From positions 124,001 to 188,000 of the forward strand of contig SNVD02009802.1 in NCBI GenBank assembly GCA_013180625.2: a stretch of 64,000 bases of DNA, written 5' to 3'. The notes under the pieces were generated by a model. It worked only from the letters and a program-made list of their open reading frames with translations. It made no database searches and was not told the origin of the DNA. Below are positions 35,357 to 47,400 of this stretch, one piece after another. This DNA is from Boswellia sacra. Lineage: Eukaryota; Streptophyta; Magnoliopsida; Sapindales; Burseraceae. Position numbers and translations under genes: made by a program. Within the stretch, counting starts at the first letter, position 1. Every line of letters starts with the position of its first letter.

Positions 35357-37557
35357 ATGCCCTCTCAAGAATCTGTAAGTTTCTTCTTTTTGTTGGATTT
35401 TTATCTACTGTTTTCTGAGCTGGGATTTGATGGATAATGTAGTATTTTCCTGTCTGATTCTTCGTGTTAATTTAATGCCTTTGTTTATTGTTTATGTAAT
35501 TTTTATGGTAAGTGTTATTAACTTCTCAAATCAAGATATTTTTACTTGATGGAGATACTTTGAAATTTGAGTTTTTTGTTGCCGAATCCTCTGTAGAGTC
35601 TTTTTTTTTTTGGTTTAAATTATGGATTTCAATTTTTCTAAGTAGTTTACTTGAGTAAAATTCCTAACTTATTTCTTCATATTTGAGTGAAAATGAGAAG
35701 TGGGAGGCTGTGAGATCTGAACGAACTTCGCTCACAGAGAGAACATAAATCCATCTTTTATCAAGACTTATGAACCCTTTAGCAGCGAATCATTTGGTCA
35801 CTTAAATAGCCCTGCAGAAGTTTTGGAGTATTACCTTATGGATGGGAAATGGACCAAATAAAAGAACACGTATGTAATGGAGATGGAGGTGAAGTTTTGG
35901 TGTAACAATTTGTTAGGTAATAAATCACTCTCGACGGAGTGGACAATGAAGCAAATGTCTGGAATTGGTTAATGTGGCGGCAAACCAATTTCATAAGACA
36001 CCAAGGAAAACACCATTCTTGATGTGGTGATTATAGTTGCTAGATTGCTTTGTAAAATCATATGCCTCTTGCCTTACCTAATTCACTCTGTCCTTCTCTG
36101 ACTTTCGAAAATTGTTGCCACTGACTGCGCCAAGTGCTATTGGTATCCAAGGCTCTGCTACTCTAGTTTTCTTAACCAAATCTTTGAATTATTTGTACCT
36201 CCTCTTTAGTCCTGGTTATTACTGATGCTGATGCATTTAAGTATGATGTATTGGAATATTTAGCTCAATATAACCATGAATTTTGATTGTGCTCTCGGGA
36301 CTTTAGGGACAGCAATGGGTGTTCAAATTTTGGATTTTTTTTTAAATTGTGGCAAATCTCTCTCTCTCTCTCTCTCTCTCAGTTCAATTAGCCAGCAATA
36401 TTTCTTTCTAGCATCCAAGATTTTCCCTTTTGATGTTGATAAAATTTTCAATGTTACTCTTTTGCAGCATAATCTAGACATGGGAAGTACGGTACTTGAT
36501 TCTGAGAGTGTAGACCCAGATCTCTACCTCACATTGGGACTTAAAGAAGTCGGCAAAGGGGTTCAAGGAAGTCCAAAGATTTTGTCAGTTATGGCTAGAC
36601 TTCTTGAGAGATCTGTTCAGAAAAATGAGATGCTACTCGAGACAATGCAGATTGAAGATAATATTACAATATTCCATGGATTAAGAGCACCCACTATAAG
36701 TATTCAGCAATATATTGACCGCATCTTTAAGTACGCTAGCTGCAGCCCTTGCTGCTTTGTTATTGGACACATTTATGTGGATAAATTCCTTAAGCTTTCT
36801 GATGTTCGTTTAACTTCCCTTAATGTTCACCGACTTCTCATAACAAGTGTAATGGTTGCAGCAAAATTTATCGATGATGCGTAAGTACTAAACCTTGATG
36901 TTTGATGTATATTTGACCATATTATATCCTGAATATTGCAAAATGGTTGCCCGTGGATATTAACCTTACCTGCAACTTGTACTGGGTGATAAACTTATTA
37001 TAATTGACCGTTCAACTAGGAGTTGCCGGGTGGGGAATTGCTTGGATTAGGCTTAGTAGGAGATTTTTCATGGCTATTTGTGTGTAATCTGTATATATGG
37101 CTTTCCAGATAATTATGAAACTTGATTATGTTCGAGTATTTTTGAGGGACCTGAGGAGACAATAAGTTAGTCTATCAGACAATGATCTATCATGGTGAAA
37201 CCAAGTCACATATGGTGTTTTTCCTTTATTTGCATATTCCTTTCTTGACTCTGTTTTTGGTGAAAAGTTTTGTGAACGTGTTGTTTTACATTGTTTTGCA
37301 GATTTTACAACAATGCATACTATGCCAGAGTGGGAGGAATAAGCACAGCCGAATTGAATAGGATGGAAATGAAGTTTTTATTTAGTTTAGATTTCAGACT
37401 TCAAGTGAATGTGTCGACATTCCAAAGATTTTGTTTGCAGTTGGAAAAAGAAGCTGCTGAATGTCCCCAAATTGAACGGCCAATTCAAGCCTGTAAAATT
37501 AAGGAGAATTGGTCTAATAAAGGAGATTCTGCCTGTGTTCCCACAATTGCGAGATGA
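35357..37557 (+). CDS. CYCP1;1: P-type (U-type) cyclin, CYCP1;1 / CYCU3-1-like
   Basis: P-type cyclins resemble yeast PHO80 and bind A-type CDKs, linking nutrient state to cell division (family knowledge). Coding exons 35357-35374, 36468-36880 and 37302-37557 give 228 residues. The cyclin box spans about 70-175, with ISIQQYIDRIFKYASCSP, LNVHRLLITSVMVAAKF and NNAYYARVGGIS, all hallmark P-cyclin segments. The C-terminal tail ending VPTIAR resembles Arabidopsis CYCP1;1 (At3g63120), and the neighbours agree with that locus. Exon 1 codes only MPSQES and is separated by a 1.1-kb intron; the next in-frame ATG at 36480 (MGSTVLD) is an equally plausible start and closer to the Arabidopsis N-terminus. 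A (TC)12 run at 36357-36380 sits in intron 1. Confidence 0.9.
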
Positions 37558-38338
37558 AGATAGTAAATCATTGTGATGTATCACAAGTTCATGTTTGATG
37601 ATAGATACCACTATCGTAGGTGCCCTCAGTGAGTGTTTATTAAGAAGCACCATGTTTGCTTTCTTGCTTGATCTTGTATTTCATTATTGATTACAGGTTG
37701 CCGTATAATTTTTCTGTGCTCTGTGTGTAATGTGCATCATCCCTTTTGTCCCCTTGAATTCCAAGTGGCTAACGCATGCATGCGCCTCATTATAGTTCGC
37801 GCATAAAAACAAATGCAGCCGGTATATATATTTCAATGAGTTATAACTTAAGAGGAGGCAACTGAGCCAAAGATGTTACAGAATTATAATGCTCTATACA
37901 AATTATGAAATAAAACTCAATAAGAAGTATAATTATTTGTTTTCTGTTTAAAAACTAAAATTTATTTTATTATTTAGACTCGTTTGACATGTTTAGTCAA
38001 TTACTTGAAAAGTTTAATATATACAAAGTATTATTATAGGGAGTATTCAACAGGGTCGTGGTTGTTTTTTTCAAACAAAAAAAAAGACCTCTCGGAGCAA
38101 GGCCCATTTCCCATGCGACTCCACTGTTTTGGCCTTTCAAAAAATTGCTAGCTGCCGTTCAGTGCCATCACACATAGATAACGCTTTTCTCTTTCACTAG
38201 GGAACGTCGGATAACCATAACTTACACAAAAATCTGTTTTAGTTTCTATATTTCCTCGGAGCCTTCGGGACCCAAGAAATCAAAAGTCGCCAGACAGAGG
38301 CTTTAGATCATCCGGGAGTGACCAGCACCCTCACAGTA
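37558..38338. other. Convergent spacer, cyclin and DAR3 3' ends
   Basis: 781 bp holding the 3'UTRs of the two genes. No gene or repeat recognised. Confidence 0.6.
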
Positions 38339-41300
38339 TTACCAGGGGGGCCTCTCCAGTGAAATCCAACCGAACTTTCCCTTTCGGAAATCTGTCAAGA
38401 TACGGAATGCTGCTTGATGGACATCCCCATTAAACAGGTGAAGGGCAAGCTTCTGAACAAATCTGCAAGACAACGGATTAACAATGACTGAATTAACAAC
38501 AAATTTTTGTGGAGTGAGATGTCAGGGAAATTTTTAGTTCTGAAAAAACTTCCTAGCCAGAAACCCATTGCTTTCCCTGGTGTAAGAATAAGTTACACAA
38601 GGAGGGGGCGATTGGCTTTAGGAATCTTCCCAGTCTATCCTTTCAATTGAAACTGCATCATATCAGACTGAGACATACGTTTTACCACAGTTACCAGCCA
38701 CAGCAATCTTGTAACGGTTTTGAAGAGCATCTGAACCTGGCAAGGACCAAGGAGCATTAATTGGATTACAAGTCCTATTCAACACAAAGAACTAAAGCAA
38801 ATCTCATACTTTGAGCAATCACATCCTGGCAACCACTGTGTTGCACCTCATGGTAATAAAAATGCCTCCCATTTTTCACTCATAGTCATAGAACTACCAT
38901 ATAATTGAACATTCTCTTTTTCTTAGATCATTGATTTCAGCCATGCCATGGTATAAAGTTGTTGACTTTCATCTAACGGCATAGCTGGTAAAATTTTTCC
39001 TTGCTTACTCTCCTGCTATATCATGTTAAGAGGATCTCAGCACCCATAACACATCCATTAAGGACATAATCTTTAAGGCCTAGAAAAGGTTTCAAACAAA
39101 CAAGTGAACCAGCTTTTGTTGTTTCAAAATTAAAGTCTATTGTAATGATTCTTCTTTGACTTCCTGACTCTGGATAAGATATCTAATAATAAAACTGATC
39201 CTAATGATTAATCTTTCAATGAAACAATTTCTTTTCACTTACCTCTCGAAAGTTAAAATAATAAATACCAAATATACCGGATATTAGATCAATATCATGA
39301 GCTTAAATTCAGTCCTAGTTAACCAATCTCTTAATTTTACAATACTGACCATATTTCAATCATTTGCTGATTTCATCAGAGTGGTGTAGAAGAAGGGTCA
39401 TTATATTCAATCATGGGTGATGATTTTCTGTCCTTGAAATGATATACATGTTTTGCTCTCTCCTCGCTAAATAAAAGCAAGATAATAGTTATAAGCTATC
39501 AGAATTAAGCAACCTCCTGGACTATTTCCAAAAGCTAAGCAATATGGGGCCAGTTAAAATTGTCTAGTAAATCAGTTGGACTTGAAACAGTCCCAAGACT
39601 AATGTTGGAATAATAAACATCAGCAAAATGAGTTGTAGAATCGACAGAAAACAATACCTACTGTTGGAAGCCTTGCCAGCATTTGTACAAGTATGGCTGC
39701 GACATCTGCAACATCGTAGGATCTCTCTCCAATGTCATCACAAATAGCCAGCTTTATTGCAGCTGTTTGATCACTAATCCGCATTGGTAATATTCCAGGA
39801 GAGTCCAGCAATTCAAGATCCTTACCAAAACGAACCCACCTTTTACAGCAATCAAAAAGATCCACAAGGCATTAAGCATAGCGAAAGACTAAGATATTAT
39901 TTTCTTTTTGCTCGATACAGAATAAACTCCAAAACCACACGGCTCCAAGAAATTTGCAGTTTCGAAATATAAATTTTGGACTTTGGTGACTTTCCAAGCC
40001 ACTTCAAAGTTTTCTGACATTTGAAGCTCAAATTCAAAACTTCTTCTTCATCAAGTTTCCAACTGTTCTTATAGTAAGTGAAAAAATATTCAACTTAGTA
40101 TCTCTAAGTTCTTTCTTCGACTGCACAAATGCAAGGGTTAAGAGTCTGAAAATTGTGTCAAAGAAGTAGTAACTCGATGCCGAAATTACATTTCAATGTC
40201 TCAGAAAGTTTAAACAATCCATTTCATTTCTAAGTCACTCCAAAGTTTTTGATACCATGAGCATTACATGATTCCTACAATTCAAACTTTCTCCTATATC
40301 AACATCCCAATATTTTCAATATTAATTATATATGTATATTACACACACACACACATAGAGAGACTTATATATATAATCATTTTCTAAATGAATGTGGGAC
40401 ATAGAAATTTGAACAATGCACTGAAAATCGTTTTTCCCCCTCATGAAGGAACGTATTTTTGATGATGTAGAAATGAGAAAGATAAAGAGTACGTACTTCA
40501 ATTCTCTTGTAACACCCGGTCGGGGAGCTGCTGGACACATTCGCCGTTTCAGCAAACGATTAATTAGAGATGATTTCCCAACATTTGGATATCCCACTAC
40601 TCCAGCTCGAACCTGTATTAAATTCAACAGAAAGTTCTTCATATTTTCAAAGGACTGTTCATTTCTGAAAAATCTAAGGGGTCCATGATCATATTCTTCT
40701 GTACACCAATTAAAATTAACTAATATTCAGCAAGATAGAGGCAAAAGAAGTTTAATTATCTGTGATACAAAAATAGGAAATTAGAAAAAGTTTCTCAGGG
40801 AATCAACATTATTGAAATGTGAAACACCTGAACGATAATATCAGCTTTAGGTAAAAGACTGACATAAGATCCGAAAACATCAAATGAGGTTCAATTTTGG
40901 TATATAATAGATCAAAAAAACCTACAGGACGAGGGAGGAGTCCTTTGGCCCTGCGTTTGACATTAACACCAGCTGCCAGTGTCTTTGCTAACCGGCTGAG
41001 CTTCATGGTACCCTGTATTTACCAAGTAAAAGTGCTAATTTCCTGCTAAGACGTAAAAATAAAAGAAAGCTTATTGATATCTCTTGTCTTCATACCATTC
41101 CAAATTGTCCATTTGAGAAGATAACTTTAGTTCCCTGCTTTGCATAGTAAGTTGCCCAAGCATTCCTATCTTCTGTAGATATCATGTCTTCTCTATTCAA
41201 CACTAGAATTCTCTTCCTATTGCCAAGCCATGAATCCATCTGCTCCATAAACAAGTTAAGATTAAGATCCAGAAGGCATGGTCTTAAGTCCTCAAATTAA

Positions 41301-41968
41301 ATGGAGCATCAAGTACAAATATCAAATGTAACACTACAGAGACTGCATATATAAGTCATGATTAAGTTAAAAAAATTGTTAACATAGTACGAAGCTCAAA
41401 CCTGCGGATGGCTCGTGGACAATGGAATTCGAGCATCGCGCACTTCAATGACCACATCCATCAACTTGAGTTGCTCTTTAAGTTCTTTTTCAGTTTTAGC
41501 AATATGGCCAGGATACCACTGCAAAGGTAAAATTGCAGTAAACATGAATCGAATACTCAACTATTGGGAGTTCCAAACACAAAAAGGATTTCAGATCAAT
41601 AAAGAACCTGAACGGGCCGCAAGGATTTAGTCCAGTAGTAAACGTCAGCATCCAAATCAAGCCAATCACTTTCTCCCCCGTAGCTCTCAGAAGTGCCACT
41701 AGAATTTGCATTCCCGTGCCAAGTCGATTTTTTGCCACCAACAATCTGAAAATTTTTCCTCCAGAACTGAGACTTGAGAAAAAAAATTCTTCAAATATAT
41801 TAATTTCAGTAGGAAAAGATGAGGTGGTAATGTTGCCTGAATGGTAGGAGAAGCGGATGACAAAGAAGCGAGAGCTGTAAAATATGGTTTCGTTTTGCTT
41901 CGGCAATCAACAAGGTGGGAGGACATTGTGGGAGAAGGCAGCCATAGGCTTGAAAGCTGCACAGCCAT
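38339..41968 (-). CDS. DGP3: DAR GTPase 3, chloroplastic (circularly permuted YlqF/RbgA-type)
   Basis: A homologue of bacterial RbgA/YlqF, which acts late in 50S ribosome assembly; plant DAR GTPase 3 is predicted to be plastidic (family knowledge). Coding exons 41968-41837, 41745-41608, 41518-41402, 41239-41096, 41012-40926, 40612-40497, 39839-39658, 38736-38679 and 38462-38339 give 365 residues, and all phases close. Residues 1-45 are Ser/Thr-rich, transit-peptide-like. The permuted motif order is visible: the DAR motif at 118-120 ([10 protein letters not shown]), G4 NRED at 144-147, G1 GYPNVGKS at 213-220, then G3 DSPG at 257-260. The C-terminus ([15 protein letters not shown]) matches the RbgA tail. 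Intron 1 uses a GC donor (CAG|GCAACA) with a normal AG acceptor; no GT site nearby would keep the frame. Corresponds to At4g02790 by memory and neighbours. Confidence 0.94.
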
Positions 41969-44415
41969 CAGTGCAGAAGTGAAGAGCAAGAGTCCGAAAT
42001 ATACTAGTGTTATCTTTGTTCTCTTCAACAATTCAACTCACCACCAAGCCGATATCCCGATTAAATATATTAATTTTAATTCCTCCTCTGCCTTCATTCT
42101 CCGCTCCAACGAACACGAGCTAAAGTCTAAAGATAATTTTATTTTCTTTTCCTTTTAAAAAAATATTAGTAATAATTTTGGGTCCTTTAAATATCGTTGG
42201 GTTTAAAACTTGCTGCCTTCTTCCCGGACATTTAGCATTCCTTTTGGATCGGCCCAGTTTGGGACACCATTATAGGATTGATACTAAGTAGACCCCATTG
42301 TATCTTAAGTAGACCCAGCTATATATTTTTCTACTTTTCTGATTAAATGCTTAGAATATCTAGAGGTCTTATTTACCCTCTATTTTTAAATTCATCGTAC
42401 TCCATTTCTAAATGTTCTCAATTAAAAATTTTAATTGATATCGGTTTCTAAATCGACCCTCATTAATTTTCAAATCATCCTCATCAATTATATATATAAT
42501 TTTTTAGTGCGTCAAGAGGGTGATAAATTTTTTTCTAAAATTTGAATAAGTCTTAATTAAACTTTTAAATATAAAAATATGAATGATATGATATGTTTCT
42601 TTTTTTATTTAAATATCTGAATTGAAATGGCTTAAAACTAATAGTTTTATACATATATCCGTATTTATATATATCATTTTCACTTTTAATTTAATTTTAT
42701 ATAGTAATAATATTTGTATATCAAAATTTATTATGAATTTAACTTATTTAAATGTGTACGATTGGATAAAGAAGTTATTTTTTTAAAATAATTTGAAACA
42801 AATTAAATGATTATAAATTTTTTTAAAAAATATATACAAAATCATAATATAAAATTAAAAATAAATAATAATGTTTCAAAACTAAAATTTAGGTTACGTA
42901 CAAATTAGTTATAAATGAATTTTATAATAGTATTTAAGAGAATTATATAAGTAATAAATGATTTAGGCATTTAAATTCAGGTAAAAGTTAAAATTTTTAG
43001 TTTTTTTTAAGATAAAAATATTTTAAATAAAAAACAAACAATATAAAAAATTCTAAAGTATAATAATAGATCAAAACAAAATCAATCCCCCAAGTATTTA
43101 ATTTCAAGTTTTTAACAAAAATAATGGATAATCTGATGCTTCGTTTTCCACTTTCCTTGGAGTTCCCTTGCTCTGTCCTCATATCCTTTGTACAATTCTG
43201 TTAGACCTTATGGAGCACAATCTGTATAGCAAAATTTTTAGATGGGAAAGGAAAAATATGTATAAAATTTTTCTTTATGATTATTAATTTTACAACGATT
43301 GCCACAAAGTGATCTATTGAGCGATTGTACAGAAGCTATTGTGAAGAAGCTGCAGGCTTGAAAACCTGGATCTTCCAGGTATAAGAACCCTACTTCGGAT
43401 TTTTTTTTAAAAATTTGTTGCTACGTAACTGGCTAACTGCTCCTTGTCGAGTTGTTACTTTTAAAAGAAGCTAAAGCAAAGCAATCCAAAGACACAAACT
43501 TCAGAAGAAATATCATATTCCTTTACGAGCATCAATTCCTCGTTATCCTAAATTTTTTATGCAGATTTTTACTCACCGCACAGTAAGCTCATCGAAAGTG
43601 GATAATATAAGAACAATGAATTAACTGCTTTTAGTAATTTCATTTGAGGATAAAATTATTAAAAAATTTGGGATTAAGTATTAGGGTAGGGCTACATGAG
43701 CCATTAAAAATACTTCACCACACCCTCTTTAAAAAAGAAGATAGATGGAGAGGAATAATTTTTCCCTTTTAAAATCGGATAACAAAGCTCGACACTATCG
43801 ATTACTTTAAATCTCTTGAATTCTGTTGAAAGAGGTTTGGCTCAAAGACCTAGTTTCATGCGATTTGGGGGAAAAAACATAAACTTCAAATAACTGATCC
43901 ATTATCATGCTGATCTTCAGTACTATATTCACATGTATGCAGAGATTTGATGTTTACCCGGTGACAGCAGTTAGAGAGGGAAAGAAAATTACACTAACAA
44001 TCTAAATTCGTAAAAACGATATCAATACCATACGAGCTTGATTCATATTCTTACTGGCTTGAGTAACGCCGTCACTGTACTGGCAAATCAGAATGACATA
44101 CTTTAATGCTACTCAAGTGGGAGCCAACAGTCTTGTTAGATTATCTAGAAACACATTACACCAATCGCCCCTACAATGTTGATTTGGTGGCCACCCCCAA
44201 GAACCCACAAAGAGATATGGAGCAGTATCTAAAAGCATCACAATCAGGATTGTTGCTTGAAAAATCTCCTATTTGCATTATCTTTCACCTGGCTTGTCTG
44301 TACACAGATCAAAACTTCCTAGATTGACTCAATAACGAATAACCTAAACTCTCTGTACATTCCCGTTCTAAAATTTTTACAGTCAATCAAAGATCAAAAC
44401 TCAAGCTGAAACCAC
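41969..44415. other. Intergenic region between DAR3 (5' side) and the ARIA 3' end
   Basis: About 2.4 kb, very AT-rich at 42320-43130. No exon, RNA gene or bounded repeat recognised. Should contain the DAR3 promoter near 42000-42200. Confidence 0.6.
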
Positions 44416-47400
44416 CTACAACTGACTTGAGTTAACTTGGATAGCTTTAGAGAATGCTTCTGTAAAGTGCTTGCGTATCTCTGGAATTATATGTTGGATC
44501 AAACGAAAACACCTGCATCATTTATTTAAATTAGATTTATTAAAACGCATGTCAATTCAAGATATATATTATTTTCAAATGAGTGGGCATGTAAGCTGAA
44601 AGACAATGCACACTTCAAGATCATTCAAACATTCAATTTCACCAAATCTCAAAATATTAATAACTGTACTAAACAGTATGGAAAAAGAGAACAAAAATAA
44701 AATTGTTTTCAAGAGACTACATACATGAAGACACTCCCAAAACAATGAGGGCTAGGTGGGGCAAACATGGAGTATGCTGTAATTGCAGGACATTCTTGGT
44801 TTAAGAGGTCCCCACCTTGCCTTACTTGGGTTATTGCAGCCAAATTCATTGCTAATAAATGTAAGTAATTAGCAAAAGGAAACGGACAAGCATAGTGGGG
44901 GGAGGTAACATACCATGGCTTGCTTCTCAATTTGTCAAATTGCTCCAATATAAACATTATGCATGATTGTCTTAATGCCATAGCATTATAGGCCTCTGAT
45001 GACTCATATATTAATGGAACATTGTCAACAGATATATCCTAAGAAAGACAAAAAATGCATCAGACTTAACAGTTAATATTATATAACAATCATGATAATC
45101 AACCTCATCAATCTAATCTTTTAGTCAACCTGTGCAATGGCATGCTCACACTGGCGTTTAAGGCCGTCCAAAAGATACTGGTCAGCAGCTCGAAGGAGAT
45201 CTTGAGCAATATCTAGGCTGACATCAGCAGAACCTGTATATATGTATCTACAAGCACAAGAAATCAAGTTAAATACCAGTAATAGGAAGGCCTTTATTGC
45301 TTCTTCTGATCTCAAAGGGGGATATAAAGCACAAACCTCATCATCAACTCAAAAACATCCCATCTGATATTAGGAATTTCTACATCTTTAGCATTTTTCT
45401 CCTGCAATGCATTTTTACATGGTATTACTATAACCCCCAAAAAAAAAAAAAAGAAAGAAACTCATTTCATCCTTTCAATTAACCAAAAATGACAGAATAT
45501 TTCACAGAATAGCTGCAGCAGTCTAAAGTAGATTTTTCATAAAGATATCCAATAAATGGTCAAAACTCTCTCAGACATCATTTCAGTCATCTTCCCTCTC
45601 TTATTTCTCTTATATTTTTCCTTTCAACCGGGCAGGATGTTTAAAATTTGAGCAGCTTATAACAACAAATAAATGAGAAAACAAATCAATGCTCACCCTG
45701 TAACCACCATCAAACATTGCACGAAAAGCATCCGAAGAAGCAAGCAAACATATTCTGTGAGCATAGAAGCATTTACCTGAAAACATGAAAGCACAATTAC
45801 ACACTAGTAATACACAGGTGGGAGTGGGAGAAGTAAAACTAGGGCCTAGGCAAGGAAAAATGTATACCTTCAACTATGAATGTTACATCAGATAATGTAG
45901 AGTTGTTAACATATTGCTCACCCAAATACACCTGCAGTAAATAATGTAATTGTTAATGACAAAAAATGTAAACCAGAAGAAATTCATTTTCATTATATCC
46001 TATATATGGGAGTCAAAAAAATATCATTTGAGAAAATCAAAGACAATGACTTCCAAACCAAACTGTAAAAATCTGGATTTAGTGCTTTGAATTATAAGCA
46101 CATGGCAAAGAAGCAAGTAACGACCTCAAAATTAACAAGCAAAGACAAGTAGACAACCAAGTTAAACAACTTGAGTTCATCTTTAATGAACAAAGAAACA
46201 ATGAATCACAGTAAATCTTAATGTTCAGAATCTTTGGAGAAGATCAAATGACAAAAAGCGGCTATACAGTTCAAAACGCAAAGGGAAGGTGGCAGCAAGC
46301 TCTCACACAAATGTCATTTCTCAAAATCTTTATATGATCACAGACCAACTGCATTACTTAGTTATCAAAATAGCTCAAAATATGAAGCTTTTCAAAACTC
46401 CACTATATAGCAAATAGTATACGTTTTTTCCTCTGATAGATCTTTAACAAGTAGGAAAGCAAGTAACAATATCTAGATCTATGTTGAACACATTCTGTTT
46501 AGGGAGTAAAAGTATATGCAAAATCCACTAAATATCATAATAACAGATGTAGGGCAAAAGGGAAGACATAGATAATAACAGGAAACAAAGCAGGCAGACA
46601 TTAAAGAAGAGATACCTGCGGGGTTGGCGATGGAGGAGCTGCATCCATAGGAGAGATTGAAGCAGCTTTCCTAGCCAATTTATACAAGGCAACTGTACTT
46701 TCTTCTTGCTGTTTTACAGCTGTAGATTCAAAAAGACCCAACAGCAATTCTAATCCTGCAGGAATAAAATATACATGTAAAAGCAAGCAACAAAGAAAGT
46801 GAACTGAACTGAAATAATAGAGTAACACTTTATGAGAGAAAGACAATTGTAAAACTAATAAATTTAAAACCAAAAAATAAAAATAAAAAAGAAAAGAAAA
46901 GGGAGCTCAAGTGTCTATACCATTGTTATCAATAAAAATAGTTCTACAATCATCAGGGGCACAGAGATGAGCAAGAGCCAAAGCAACCTGTCTTTGAACA
47001 GTCCTATCAGTAGCTCGCATCATATACAAAAGATGGTTCAATACCTGCCATGAAAAAAATACACTGTGTCATGCCGAATTATTCTTGCACAATCAATTTC
47101 TATAATGTCATTCTCTTTTCCAAATATTAACATACTGGCAATATAAGTGCTTGCAAGCAGCTAGCATGAAAAAATTACAATTCAAATAAAATAAAATAAA
47201 TGACCTAAGAAGCTGTGATAAATGAACTCACTTGTCCGTGAATCTTTTCCTCTAACCTTTTCAATGTCTTTGCTACACAATCCTTAGTGGGCTGCAGGCA
47301 TCACATTTACATTATAAGACTTATGCAAGAAAAGAAGCAATTTACGAAGCATTAAAAAGGAAAGAAAGTTCAAGAACCAAAGGAGACTGGAATGTTTCAA

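Noticed and set aside
36276..36467. In-frame 5' extension of cyclin exon 2 to 36276
   Set aside because: It would code a TC-microsatellite-derived Leu/Ser run and read through a clear TTTGCAG acceptor at 36461-36467.
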